From assembly GCF_008389435.1 (NCBI RefSeq), contig NZ_VUYS01000006.1:1-64000 (forward strand): 64,000 nt of DNA, written 5' to 3'. The stretch is from Candidatus Nitrosocosmicus agrestis. GTDB lineage: Archaea; Thermoproteota; Nitrososphaeria; Nitrososphaerales; Nitrososphaeraceae. Of the stretch, positions 1 through 9,120 are shown in pieces (the stretch's first letter is position 1; the number at the start of each line of letters is the position of its first letter). The notes under the pieces are model-generated. The model searched no databases and was not told where the DNA came from. It was given only the letters and a program-made list of their open reading frames with translations. Both the position numbers and the translations under genes were made by a program.

Positions 1-229
1 CTATAAGGACTGGAGCTTGTTTATAAAAATCTGGTTTTGTCCCTATGACAATTGCCAAGACCTTATTAAAATTTGAATTTCTTGACAGCAAGGTATCCAC
101 ATTGTTATTATAAACCTCAATAGGAAGAAACTTTGGGTCAATTACAATTTTTTCTACATCTCGAATTGGCGTTTGATGGGGCCCGTGTTGAATTTTCAAG
201 TTTTTTTTATTTCCAATAAAACCATCCAT
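1..229 (-). CDS. UDP-N-acetylglucosamine 2-epimerase-like protein, N-terminal part
   Basis: Partial gene: the reading frame starts at an ATG at 229 and leaves the window at base 1 after 76 codons. After about 55 residues of lead-in it reads VLAIVIGTKPDFYKQAPVLI (57-76), which resembles the first beta strand and following helix of WecB/UDP-GlcNAc 2-epimerases (usual form IGTRPE.IK.APV). These enzymes convert UDP-GlcNAc to UDP-ManNAc for surface polysaccharides. The N-terminal extension before the Rossmann strand is longer than usual. Family assignment rests on this one motif because the rest lies outside the window. Confidence 0.55.
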   Translation of the reverse strand, partial: MDGFIGNKKNLKIQHGPHQTPIRDVEKIVIDPKFLPIEVYNNNVDTLLSRNSNFNKVLAIVIGTKPDFYKQAPVLI

Positions 230-256
230 TTTTGAAAATTTTCTCCTGCATGTATA

Positions 257-694
257 TTACTTGTGAAGGGTATCAACAGAACGAGATGAAACCCTTCTAA
301 AGTTAAGGTATCCGATACCTAAAAGCAAAATACCAAAACCACTAAAAATCCAAGGAGAATTATAAATCCACCAGGGTAGTTCAACCTCATTAATCTTTGG
401 TATCAAATTAGAAATGTAAATCATCCCAAATATTAGAATGATACCTGAAGTCAATACAAAAATTGTGGATAATTTAGATCCTTCAGATAACACTCTTAAA
501 AAGAATGAGAGAGCGACCGCAGGGGCAAGAGATATAAAAATCACCTGTATATAAGCACTGGAGGGTTCAACAGTGGTACTTGGACCCGAACCATTTGGCC
601 CAATCAAAAAATTAAAGAATCCAATTGAGGTAACTACAAATAAAAACACCAAACCAACAATTGCTATTGACAGCCATTCTCCAGACTTTAACAT
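257..694 (-). CDS. Four-helix membrane protein of unknown function
   Basis: A 145-residue protein with hydrophobic stretches near residues 7-29, 48-68, 78-97 and 112-131, so probably four membrane helices. A short Gly/Ser/Thr-rich loop follows helix 1, and a basic tail (RRVSSRSVDTLHK) ends the protein. No catalytic motif is visible and I do not recognise the family. It lies 27 bases downstream of the start of the WecB-like gene, on the same strand and after galT, so it may share a transcript with surface-sugar genes. Confidence 0.6.
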   Translation of the reverse strand: MLKSGEWLSIAIVGLVFLFVVTSIGFFNFLIGPNGSGPSTTVEPSSAYIQVIFISLAPAVALSFFLRVLSEGSKLSTIFVLTSGIILIFGMIYISNLIPKINEVELPWWIYNSPWIFSGFGILLLGIGYLNFRRVSSRSVDTLHK

Positions 695-743
695 ACCCTA
701 TAATTTAAAGATAAAAAATACTGTATTTTAATTTTGTTAAATT

Positions 744-1811
744 TTAAAGAACGCCAATTAACCGTGCTAGTTCCTTTCTAGTTGCATCTCCCAATAGTCG
801 GGCCGAATCTTCGGGAGTCGGCATATTAACAAAAATACCAAACCCTCTTTCTAACCCGGACCAAGAAGTTACTAGAGGATAAATTTCCAAATGCCAATGA
901 AGTTGCCTACTATTCTTCTTCTCTGGAGAGATATGGAATGCAATACTAAAATCTGCCTGTCCTAGGGTCTTATCCATCCCCCTTAATGACGAACAAACAA
1001 CTAAAGCAAGATCTTTAATCTCCTTCTGGGTTACCTTGGAAAAAAATGTCGAATGTTTTCTAGGACATATCCAGAATTCATAATTGTAAGTCGGAGCCCA
1101 AGGTACTAGGGTTATAAATCCACTGGTGGAAAACAACTGTCGCGGTCCATTCGTTTCGTTTTCAATCATATCGCATGCCGGACAGCTTCCACTTTCATTC
1201 ATAGATTGGTGAAAAGTTTTAGCTTCCTTTTCAATTATAGGTGGGATAGCAGAAAAAGTTGTTATATGAAAATGAGGGTGCCTTATTGATGTACCATTAT
1301 CTAAACCCCTGCTTGCATAAATTGCAACATAGGTCACACCTCTTTGGCTATATAGCCATCTTACTCTATCCTGCAAAACTAGTAAAAGATTTGTCCATTC
1401 ATCGACAGACAGTTCTGACAGAGCTACATCATGCTTTGGAGTTGGAACCACAATCAGATCATATCCACATGCAGGTTCTCTATAAAAAGGTCTATCAGAA
1501 TATTTATGACTAGAGGTAGAGGAGACTATTGGATGCTTACATTCAAATACACGTATTGTCCAGTTTTCATTCTCATCTTCCGTAGTATCATATAATCTCT
1601 GCAATATTCCTTCCTTTACTACGAACGAAAGAACCAAGTTATCGCATTCTTTTGAAGAGTGTGGACAGTAGGGACAATTGATCGAGTCTGAGACAATATC
1701 GGATTGTTGTTTTTTGTGAACCATTTCAGGAAATTTATCAAATTGATCAATATTATTTGGTATGAGAACATACTTATCTGGAACATAATAGTCTTTTCGT
1801 AACTCCGACAT
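744..1811 (-). CDS. galT: Galactose-1-phosphate uridylyltransferase (HIT superfamily)
   Basis: A 355-residue member of the GalT branch of the HIT superfamily. It exchanges UMP between UDP-glucose and galactose-1-phosphate (Leloir pathway) or acts on a related sugar phosphate. Visible are a CPYC zinc pair at 46-49, the active-site region RHPHFH at 177-182 and a second histidine block HWHLEIYP near the C-terminus. The canonical active-site triad is HPH followed by Gln; here a His (182) stands in the Gln position, so the substrate or leaving group could differ (ADP-sugar phosphorylase-like forms exist). Length is normal for the family. The first ATG is used, with an A/T-rich promoter-like stretch (TTTAATTAAAAC) about 30 bases upstream. 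Confidence 0.85.
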   Translation of the reverse strand: MSELRKDYYVPDKYVLIPNNIDQFDKFPEMVHKKQQSDIVSDSINCPYCPHSSKECDNLVLSFVVKEGILQRLYDTTEDENENWTIRVFECKHPIVSSTSSHKYSDRPFYREPACGYDLIVVPTPKHDVALSELSVDEWTNLLLVLQDRVRWLYSQRGVTYVAIYASRGLDNGTSIRHPHFHITTFSAIPPIIEKEAKTFHQSMNESGSCPACDMIENETNGPRQLFSTSGFITLVPWAPTYNYEFWICPRKHSTFFSKVTQKEIKDLALVVCSSLRGMDKTLGQADFSIAFHISPEKKNSRQLHWHLEIYPLVTSWSGLERGFGIFVNMPTPEDSARLLGDATRKELARLIGVL

Positions 1812-2032
1812 TTTTTCTATCTAAAAAGTTCTGTATTTTGTTTTAATTAAATATTATGTATCCTTTTTTCCCAAAAGTTCGATTTCTGAGTATAATTAAT
1901 TTATAAAAAGCACTGGTCATTTCTATAAAATCATGCTTTTGTAAATTATATTGAGAGATATTGTTGCTCATTGAATTATTAAACGATAAATGAATGGTCA
2001 AAAATTAAATTATGTAAACCCGAACTTCCATT

Positions 2033-3310
2033 ATGCCTCAAGCTTCCGGAGAAGAAAAATGGGACTCGGTAAAAAAGTATAAACTTACAAAAATGCTTAA
2101 TGATTTATCAAAAATTTCTGGACATGGAACCGAGCTTGTTAGTGTTTACATTCCCCCAAAAAGACCCATTCATGACGTGCTGGGACAGTTAAGAAACGAG
2201 GCAGGTACGGCTACAAATATCAAGTCGGATTTAACTAGGAATCATGTTCAGGACGCACTTAACAAGACGATGGAGCAACTTAAACTTTATAAAGAACCAC
2301 CAGAGAACGGCTTAGTAATTTTTTGTGGGGCAATTCCAACCGGTAAGGGTATAGGCACAGAAAAAATTGAAATTTATACGATTGTGCCACCAAAGCCTGT
2401 TCAAATTAATTTGTATAGATGTGACGATCATTTTTGGATTGATCATATTAAAGAAATGCTAAAAGATGATAGAACAATTGCTATAATTTCAATCGATACA
2501 CAAGAAGCTGGTTTAGGCATTTTAACTGGAGACAGATGGGAGACAGTTGAGACATTGACATCAGGAGTTTCAGGAAAGCATCGTCAAGGAGGACAATCTG
2601 CAAGGAGATTTGAGAGGCTTCGGGACAACGAACTGAATGAATACTATCACCGTGTTGCTGACTACGCTCAAAAAATCTTCATAGATCAGTATACGGTAAA
2701 GGGTCTTATTGTTGGTGGACCCGGGCCCACTAAAGACACTTTTTTACGAGAAGAATATCTCGACTATAGGCTTCAGAATAATGTAATTGCCACGCTGGAT
2801 ACCTCTTATTCTGGTGATGAAGGGGTTAGAGAGATCATAGAAAAGGTTAACGATCAGGGTATAATGACAGAATTTAGGTCGCTTGAAGAAAAGAAAATTG
2901 TAAAAAAATTCATGAGTGAGATTTTTTCGGGGAAGGGACTTGGAGTATATGGCTTAAATGATGTGGTAAATTACCTGAAATCTGGTATTACTGACTCCAT
3001 TATCGTAACAGATAACGTAGATTTAGTCTTTTTAGAAGTTGCTTGCAACAAGTGCAACAATAAATTTGAGAGAATTGTTGAGCGCGATCAACTCGTAGAC
3101 TTGAAACAATCCATTTTATCAACTCCTTGCAAAAATTGTAATGGAATTGATTTTTCTATTAACGAAAAAGATTTTATTGACTTTCTTGAAGAATATGCTT
3201 CATTATCTGGAACTAAGTTAGATATCATTTCTTCAAAGACTGAAGAGGGAGCACAGATTGAGAGTCTTGGAAAGATAGGCGCACTCTTGAGATTTAAACC
3301 CATGTCTTAA
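2033..3310 (+). CDS. prf1: Peptide chain release factor aRF1
   Basis: A 425-residue archaeal class-1 release factor that reads all three stop codons and triggers peptidyl-tRNA hydrolysis. Domain 1 carries the stop-decoding NIKS motif (62-65) and the YRCDDHF segment (128-134). Domain 2 carries the catalytic GGQ (186-188) in the context KHRQGGQSARR. Domain 3 holds a zinc ribbon with C338, C341, C366 and C369. Length fits the family. The gene has its own promoter region and faces the phosphoglycerate mutase gene, the two stops being 12 bases apart. Confidence 0.97.
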   Translation: MPQASGEEKWDSVKKYKLTKMLNDLSKISGHGTELVSVYIPPKRPIHDVLGQLRNEAGTATNIKSDLTRNHVQDALNKTMEQLKLYKEPPENGLVIFCGAIPTGKGIGTEKIEIYTIVPPKPVQINLYRCDDHFWIDHIKEMLKDDRTIAIISIDTQEAGLGILTGDRWETVETLTSGVSGKHRQGGQSARRFERLRDNELNEYYHRVADYAQKIFIDQYTVKGLIVGGPGPTKDTFLREEYLDYRLQNNVIATLDTSYSGDEGVREIIEKVNDQGIMTEFRSLEEKKIVKKFMSEIFSGKGLGVYGLNDVVNYLKSGITDSIIVTDNVDLVFLEVACNKCNNKFERIVERDQLVDLKQSILSTPCKNCNGIDFSINEKDFIDFLEEYASLSGTKLDIISSKTEEGAQIESLGKIGALLRFKPMS

Positions 3311-3322
3311 TAGAATAGTTAC

Positions 3323-4609
3323 CTAATTTTTGTTCAAAATTTCTAGTGCCTTTTCAATAACCTGAAAGCCATAAATTTTGCCTATTGAGCCTTTCGAAGC
3401 ATCCTTTTCTGTGAATCTTGATGTACCATCTTTTTGTGAATCAAGTCCTGAAACGACTAACGGAACAGGATCATCAGTATGAGCCTTTCTTATACAAGGC
3501 GTAGAATGATCTCCAGATATCACAAACCCTACATTATAGCCCACTGATTTTAAGACTAATTCTTCATATAATTTCCTGAAAAAATGATAATCAATTTCTT
3601 CAATATTCTTTTTCTTTCCCTTAGCATCTCCGTCATGCCCAAACTCGTCGGGTCCCTTAATGTGAACATAAACTACATCATGATTTTCAAGAATGTTGAT
3701 TAAATTTCTCGCCTTTAATTCGTAATTGCTTGGGCTGCCAGCCTCATAAGACTTCATACCTACAATCTTTGAAATCCCTATCTCAACGGGCATATCAACT
3801 AAGGAGGCAAAATTCAATCCATATTTCTCATTTATATTATTGACTTTGGGATATCTATTGCCCGAATCCCGCATCAATATGCAATTTATAGGCAAAAGTC
3901 CTTTGTTCTTTCTCTCAATATTAACTTCACAGTTATCCAGAATGCTAATCACTTGATTGGAAAATTCGTTAACAATCATTGAGGATTCTTCAGAGAGATC
4001 GTCTTTATATAGAGAAGGTGCGACAAAAATGTCTTTGTTACTTGTGTCTAATGCTATACCTATACCATTTACCTTGTCATATGCTGGATCAGTATTTGTT
4101 ATATTTTGTCCTAGTTTTGCGCCATTTTTCCTAAACCGGAGAACTACTCTGTGTCCTATTGTAGGTTCAACATCAAATTTGATTCCAGGTAACTTCAAGC
4201 TTTGGCGTATCAGATCGCATACTTTTTTTGATTCTTCCTTGGTAATAACTCGGCCAGCTCTCCTATCGATTATTTTCTTACTTGTAGGATCGATTGTAGC
4301 AAAATTACCCCTCAAGGCTAAATCACCCTCTAAAAAATCAATTCCGCAGCCAATACATTCGACCACACCTCGACCAAAGTATTCGACATCCTGAAAATTG
4401 TAACCTAACATATTAAAAACCGCTATATCAGATTGAGGGGCGATACCATCACCGACGCTTATAACTTGACCTGAGACCCCCTCATTAGAAATTTTGTCTA
4501 TAAAAGGTGTATATGCAGCCTCGAGCGGGGTCAATCCATCTAAATCTGGGTGAGGCAAATCCCCAATCCCGTCTAGTAATATGTACACTATCTTAGGCTT
4601 GTTCAACAT
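3323..4609 (-). CDS. apgM: 2,3-bisphosphoglycerate-independent phosphoglycerate mutase, archaeal type
   Basis: A 428-residue alkaline-phosphatase-fold enzyme interconverting 3- and 2-phosphoglycerate in glycolysis and gluconeogenesis. The N-terminus has the metal-site DGIGD (13-17) and the TPLEAA segment. The likely nucleophile is Ser60 in APQSDIAVF. The C-terminal metal ligands appear in SGDHSTPC. The protein aligns in layout with the short archaeal ApgM family rather than the bacterial iPGM. It is divergent from the nuclease gene at 4699, with 89 bases between the starts. Confidence 0.93.
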   Translation of the reverse strand: MLNKPKIVYILLDGIGDLPHPDLDGLTPLEAAYTPFIDKISNEGVSGQVISVGDGIAPQSDIAVFNMLGYNFQDVEYFGRGVVECIGCGIDFLEGDLALRGNFATIDPTSKKIIDRRAGRVITKEESKKVCDLIRQSLKLPGIKFDVEPTIGHRVVLRFRKNGAKLGQNITNTDPAYDKVNGIGIALDTSNKDIFVAPSLYKDDLSEESSMIVNEFSNQVISILDNCEVNIERKNKGLLPINCILMRDSGNRYPKVNNINEKYGLNFASLVDMPVEIGISKIVGMKSYEAGSPSNYELKARNLINILENHDVVYVHIKGPDEFGHDGDAKGKKKNIEEIDYHFFRKLYEELVLKSVGYNVGFVISGDHSTPCIRKAHTDDPVPLVVSGLDSQKDGTSRFTEKDASKGSIGKIYGFQVIEKALEILNKN

Positions 4610-4698
4610 TATTTTTTTTTATTCATCAAATTTATTCCTAATGTCTATGATAATTCAAATCCCAGGAAATAAATAGTAATTTATCTCAGATTAGGACA

Positions 4699-5751
4699 TT
4701 GCGGTATCAAGTTTCTCTTGACAGTAGGAATCAAATATTCATTAAAGCGAGTCAAATCAAAGTATTATTAGATCCAAAATATTTAGATTCAAAAAGCATA
4801 GCTTTTGTTTCACATGCTCATAGTGATCACTTGATTAGCAAGAGCAGTCTGAAGAAATTGACCATTGAAAATCGGGTAATTTGCTCAGCTGAAACTAATG
4901 AAATAGCTAAAGTACGAGGCCACAATTTGGGAGAAACTATTGCAGGTCATCCTGAACTTCAGTTCATTAATACGGGTCATATTTTGGGGTCACGAGGACT
5001 ACTCATCGAAAATGAAATATTTTATACTGGTGATATTGCGATGCGCGATCGAGGATTCTTAAAAAAAACAAAAATCCCTAAAGTAGATACCTTAATCATA
5101 GAATCCACATTTGGAAAAAGAGAATATATTTTTCCACCATTGCAAAAAGTTGTCCATCAAGTTAATTCTATTTTGTCCGAACTATATGATAGAGGAGTGC
5201 CTGTAATACTTATGGGATATTCCTTGGGAAAAGCACAAACCTTAGTGTCATTGTTTGGATTTTGGAAACCGTTATTTGTCCATGACGAGATATTTAAGTT
5301 TAACAAGATCCACAGGCAATTCGGTATAGACTTAGAGCCAGATATTTCATTATCACATGCATTAGAAAATGGACTTTTAAATAGAAAACCATGGGTTTTG
5401 ATTTATCCACTAACTACCCCTAGAAACTCAGTTCTCCAAACATTGAAGAAAAAGTATGGAGCAGTGACAATAGGATTTAGCGGATGGGGAATAAATAAGG
5501 GCTATAAAACAATGATGAACCTAGATTATGTAATCCCTTTTAGTGATCATTGTGATTATAACGAATTGCTTGAAGTAGTTAGAAAATGCAATCCTAGGAA
5601 AATTTTTACCTTTCATGGATTCGTGGAAGAATTTTCAAAAGAATTAGTACGTTTAGGGTACGATGCGGAACCCATAACAAGGATCCATTCGTCTCAAAAA
5701 AGAAGTATTGCAGTAAATATGAGAAAAAATATGCTAGACAGATATTTCTAA
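4699..5751 (+). CDS. Metallo-beta-lactamase fold exonuclease, mRNA 3'-processing-like
   Basis: A 350-residue metallo-beta-lactamase protein starting at a TTG. The metal-binding signature HAHSDH sits at 39-44, a second ligand region TGDIAMRD in the middle, and a C-terminal FSDHCDYNELL block resembles the beta-CASP-type end of the family. Such archaeal proteins are annotated as exonucleases of the RNA-processing kind, or as ligase-associated DNA exonucleases. No DNA ligase or helicase lies next to it here, so its substrate cannot be read from context. It differs from FttA at 20795 by lacking KH domains. Confidence 0.8.
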   Translation: MRYQVSLDSRNQIFIKASQIKVLLDPKYLDSKSIAFVSHAHSDHLISKSSLKKLTIENRVICSAETNEIAKVRGHNLGETIAGHPELQFINTGHILGSRGLLIENEIFYTGDIAMRDRGFLKKTKIPKVDTLIIESTFGKREYIFPPLQKVVHQVNSILSELYDRGVPVILMGYSLGKAQTLVSLFGFWKPLFVHDEIFKFNKIHRQFGIDLEPDISLSHALENGLLNRKPWVLIYPLTTPRNSVLQTLKKKYGAVTIGFSGWGINKGYKTMMNLDYVIPFSDHCDYNELLEVVRKCNPRKIFTFHGFVEEFSKELVRLGYDAEPITRIHSSQKRSIAVNMRKNMLDRYF

Positions 5752-5764
5752 AAAATATAAAGGA

Positions 5765-6844
5765 TTATTTTTGTAGGCTATTAAAATAAGGAGCAACTTT
5801 GTTTCCAAAAGTTTCAATATTCCTGTACAAACCATCTCCCCAGAACCTAATAATAAAGTGATTTGTTCCTGCCTTGATAAATCGCTCTAGCATTTCAATC
5901 ACGTCATCTGGACTCCCTACTCCTATGGCAGTGCGGGCTACATCGTCTGGTATCTGAGTGGAGGCTTTTTTCATTTGTTCCATTAATTCTGGCTTGTTCA
6001 TAGCATATTCTGTAAAGTACTTTCTAAAGTCAAATTCAGAATCTTGTTGTATATTATGAACTTTAAGTAATTCGGGTTTATATAAGCTAACCTTGACTGC
6101 ATTTTTCATCTTTTCCCATGCCGTCTCACCATCATCGGTAAAATATACATCAACATCGTTGGCAAATTCGAAATTTGATATGTCTCTGCCAAGTCTCTTG
6201 GCATGATCTTTAATAACATTCGCATGGCTTTCAAACAATGCAGGAGTGTAACCAATTGGGATCCATCCATCACCATATGTAGCACATAACTCCAAGGTCT
6301 TTGGGGCTCCGGCAGCAATATAAACAGGGGGACGAGGTTTTCTTATGGGTTTTGCCTGCAAACATGCTTCGATTAATTTATAGTACTTACCATCATAATT
6401 TACACGATTGTCTGGACTTGAATCAAATAACTTTTCAATTACTTCAAGTTGTTCTCTAAATTTGGTAACTGGTTTGCTAAACTCAATTCCAAAATCAACA
6501 ACGTTCTGAGCTTCACCTGCACCAATCCCTAGTATACCTCTTCCATTTGTTATCCTATCTAAAGTCACGGTAGAAAGGGCTACCGTAGATGGATGACGTC
6601 TAATTGCATCTGTGACACAGGTTCCCAATTCTACTTTGTTTGTCACTGCTCCAATAGCTGTCAATATCAACCATGCATCGTTGACCACCGCATTCTTCCA
6701 CTGGGGGACATTGGTGTGATCCATTGCCCAGACAGAGTCAAAATTTGTCCTATCTGCGATTTGTGCTGCGGTAATTACTTGAGTTTCATCTAATCCTAAC
6801 CTTGCTACGTTTAATCCAAAAGTTAGTCCGAATTTAATCTTCAC
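5765..6844 (-). CDS. LLM-class F420/flavin-dependent oxidoreductase
   Basis: A 359-residue TIM-barrel protein of the luciferase-like monooxygenase class, in the branch with methylenetetrahydromethanopterin reductase (Mer). Typical blocks are the N-terminal KFGLTFGLN, the VWAMDHTNVPQW segment, ELGTCVTDAIRRHPSTVAL, and GILGIGAGEAQNV, where the cofactor phosphate is usually bound. Substrate is unknown. Ammonia-oxidising archaea carry many F420-dependent members. The start is a GTG, and the gene is convergent with the nuclease gene, 13 bases apart. A second LLM protein lies at 39434. Confidence 0.85.
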   Translation of the reverse strand: MKIKFGLTFGLNVARLGLDETQVITAAQIADRTNFDSVWAMDHTNVPQWKNAVVNDAWLILTAIGAVTNKVELGTCVTDAIRRHPSTVALSTVTLDRITNGRGILGIGAGEAQNVVDFGIEFSKPVTKFREQLEVIEKLFDSSPDNRVNYDGKYYKLIEACLQAKPIRKPRPPVYIAAGAPKTLELCATYGDGWIPIGYTPALFESHANVIKDHAKRLGRDISNFEFANDVDVYFTDDGETAWEKMKNAVKVSLYKPELLKVHNIQQDSEFDFRKYFTEYAMNKPELMEQMKKASTQIPDDVARTAIGVGSPDDVIEMLERFIKAGTNHFIIRFWGDGLYRNIETFGNKVAPYFNSLQK

Positions 6845-7052
6845 TTGGAGAATTCCTCCAACACTACAAATTCTTTTATTAATCCATAATCGCCCATTTC
6901 TATACTATCTGTGAAATAGTTCTTTATTTTAAAGTTTTATCATTCTGGTAGAAATGTAACTTGTTTTTCTGAAACGATTGACTAAAATCGCAAATATTAT
7001 CTAATCCAATAAACAATTATTAATAGATATTAACGTTCAATCTAATTATAAT

Positions 7053-8828
7053 ATGGTTAATAAGAATAAAACAGTACTTGTTACTGGCAGTGGTACAGGG
7101 ATTGGCCAAGCAGTAGCGAGAAGATTTGCTAAATCAGGATACAATATCATCATCCTAGGTAGAAGAAAGGAACCGTTAATTGAAGCATCAGATATTCTTA
7201 ACCAAATAATATCTCAATCCAAATTTGACACAAGAGTAAAATATTATCCAGGCGTGGATGTGTCAGATTTAAGTGGACTCATTAAAATGTATGACCAAAT
7301 TCAAAAGGAATTTGGAAAAATAGATGTTATAGTCAATAACGCTGGTGTCTCTGGACCAGTAAAAATTTTTACTAATTCAGAATTTAATGATTTTAAGGAT
7401 TGTGTATCTATTCATCTAGGAGGTACATTCTGGACAAGTATGAAAGGCCTCAATGTTTTGGAAGGATCAGGTAAGATCATTACAATTTCCACATTCTTTA
7501 CTGAGGAAAATAAATACGAACAGAGACCATATCGTTTTAGAACTCCGTATACAGCCGCACAAGGAGCTAAAAACAGGCTTGCTGAGTGCCTTGCGTGGGA
7601 ACTAGTAGAAAGAGGCATCCATTCGGTGGCCACAAATCCAGGTCCAGTACATTCGGATAGAATTTACAAAACAGTATATCCGAAGGCTGCAGCCGAATTT
7701 TTAAGAATTGGAGGTTTTCCAGGTCTAACTAATAAGCAAATTGAGGAAATCTCAACAGCATTATTGCCATTTTTAGGGGACGATGAACAAATTATTGAAA
7801 CAGAGACACAAAAGATTGCAGGGAAACTTCTACCAATTGAAGATTCTATGAATTCTTCTCAACTGCGAGATCTTTCTAAAGATCTTTTGAAGAAGATTCA
7901 AGAAATAGCCGAAAAAGTCCAGAACAACACCAAGAAGATGATAGTGGATAATGAATTTTTATCACAAGAGGATGTTGCCGAAATGGTCTTTAATTTGGCC
8001 GACGAAAAAATAGGAAAAATGTTAAATGGCAAGATAATTCCTAATGACAGAGTATTTTATCCAGTAAAACCAATAGTCGAAAGGAAGATTAACTTTGACT
8101 CATCTAGTAACCTTGCAAATAAAGTCATTTTATTGACTTCTACAACTACAGATATGTCAGAACTAGAAATGCTGAAAGAGTTGGCTTCCGAAATTGTCAA
8201 CGAAAAACCAAAGCAGTTGATCATATTAACAAACCAAAATGAAATTACTAAAGAATCAAATAACTTGTTTACTAATTTTCACCATCATTCAATAGATCTT
8301 GGAAGCGAAGATGCGGTTAAAAGAATATTTAACGTTATAGCTTCAAAATACGGCAGAATCGATTCAACAATCCATTTTACTGGAAGTTACGATTATGACC
8401 AGTCATTTTTGAAACTAAATCCAGCTCAATGGGACAAGTTGGTTCAAAATTACATTCTTATCCCACACTTGATCACAAGAGAATCAGTCCTCTCCATGGC
8501 TACAAGGGAGGCAATCGATGATCCTTCTTTATTCAAAGTTGCAACTGGTAACATTTTGATTGTAGGTCCTAATGCTCCTGAAGGCAAAAAAATATCTGGC
8601 CTTGTAAGAGCAAGGTCTGAGGTATTCAGGGGTGCACTTAGACCATATGTGACAACAGCTAATCAAGAATTACACGATGTTTTGAATTCAAAAATAAACT
8701 TGACCTTAATACTTCAAGGAAATACGAGCGGTGACTCACCCCAAAATTCAAAATTGAAGCGAACGTTAATTGAATTGTCATCCCAAAATAAGTCTCTAAA
8801 TAATTTAATTCATTATTTAGATGAATAA
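7053..8828 (+). CDS. Two-domain short-chain dehydrogenase resembling malonyl-CoA reductase N-half
   Basis: A 591-residue protein with two SDR-like domains. Domain 1 has the nucleotide motif TGSGTGIG (11-18), NNAG (95-98) and Ser146, but the catalytic YxxxK reads Y166-T-A-A-Q170, so the lysine is a glutamine. Residues 141-206 (ISTFF then PGPVHSDRI) run in step with the N-terminal half of Chloroflexus malonyl-CoA reductase, which reduces malonate semialdehyde to 3-hydroxypropionate. Domain 2 (from about 355) keeps Rossmann spacing but has lost the glycine motif. A role in the thaumarchaeal 3-hydroxypropionate/4-hydroxybutyrate cycle is conceivable but unproven. The gene has its own ATG and promoter region. 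Confidence 0.8.
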   Translation: MVNKNKTVLVTGSGTGIGQAVARRFAKSGYNIIILGRRKEPLIEASDILNQIISQSKFDTRVKYYPGVDVSDLSGLIKMYDQIQKEFGKIDVIVNNAGVSGPVKIFTNSEFNDFKDCVSIHLGGTFWTSMKGLNVLEGSGKIITISTFFTEENKYEQRPYRFRTPYTAAQGAKNRLAECLAWELVERGIHSVATNPGPVHSDRIYKTVYPKAAAEFLRIGGFPGLTNKQIEEISTALLPFLGDDEQIIETETQKIAGKLLPIEDSMNSSQLRDLSKDLLKKIQEIAEKVQNNTKKMIVDNEFLSQEDVAEMVFNLADEKIGKMLNGKIIPNDRVFYPVKPIVERKINFDSSSNLANKVILLTSTTTDMSELEMLKELASEIVNEKPKQLIILTNQNEITKESNNLFTNFHHHSIDLGSEDAVKRIFNVIASKYGRIDSTIHFTGSYDYDQSFLKLNPAQWDKLVQNYILIPHLITRESVLSMATREAIDDPSLFKVATGNILIVGPNAPEGKKISGLVRARSEVFRGALRPYVTTANQELHDVLNSKINLTLILQGNTSGDSPQNSKLKRTLIELSSQNKSLNNLIHYLDE

Positions 8829-8852
8829 TACTGCTCTATAATTAAATGGAAA

Positions 8853-9062
8853 TTAGTGATGATGTTCGGATTGATGCAAGTTATGTTTCTTTTCGTATGA
8901 CATTGTCCATACTCCAACTCCAATTGTGGCGGCGCCGATGGCCATTATTAGATAATCAACTATGAATATGGTAGCCCATACAGAATTAAACATACCAGCT
9001 ATAAAAAACAAGAGCCCAAGAATGAATACGGACAAACCCGCAATTATTTCCGAATTAATCAT
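8853..9062 (-). CDS. Small two-helix membrane protein with His-rich tail
   Basis: The sensible start is the ATG at 9062, giving 69 residues. The longer open frame to 9221 would run through the start of the divergent dph6 gene. Two hydrophobic helices (about 5-24 and 30-50) are followed by a cytosolic-looking tail MSYEKKHNLHQSEHHH. The histidine cluster could bind a metal ion, but nothing else identifies a function. The start lies 58 bases from the divergent dph6 start. Confidence 0.6.
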   Translation of the reverse strand: MINSEIIAGLSVFILGLLFFIAGMFNSVWATIFIVDYLIMAIGAATIGVGVWTMSYEKKHNLHQSEHHH

Positions 9063-9120
9063 TTTGTTAATTCCAAGGTGTTTTCTACTATAAATACTAT
9101 TAGATTTCCCTATCAGGTTG

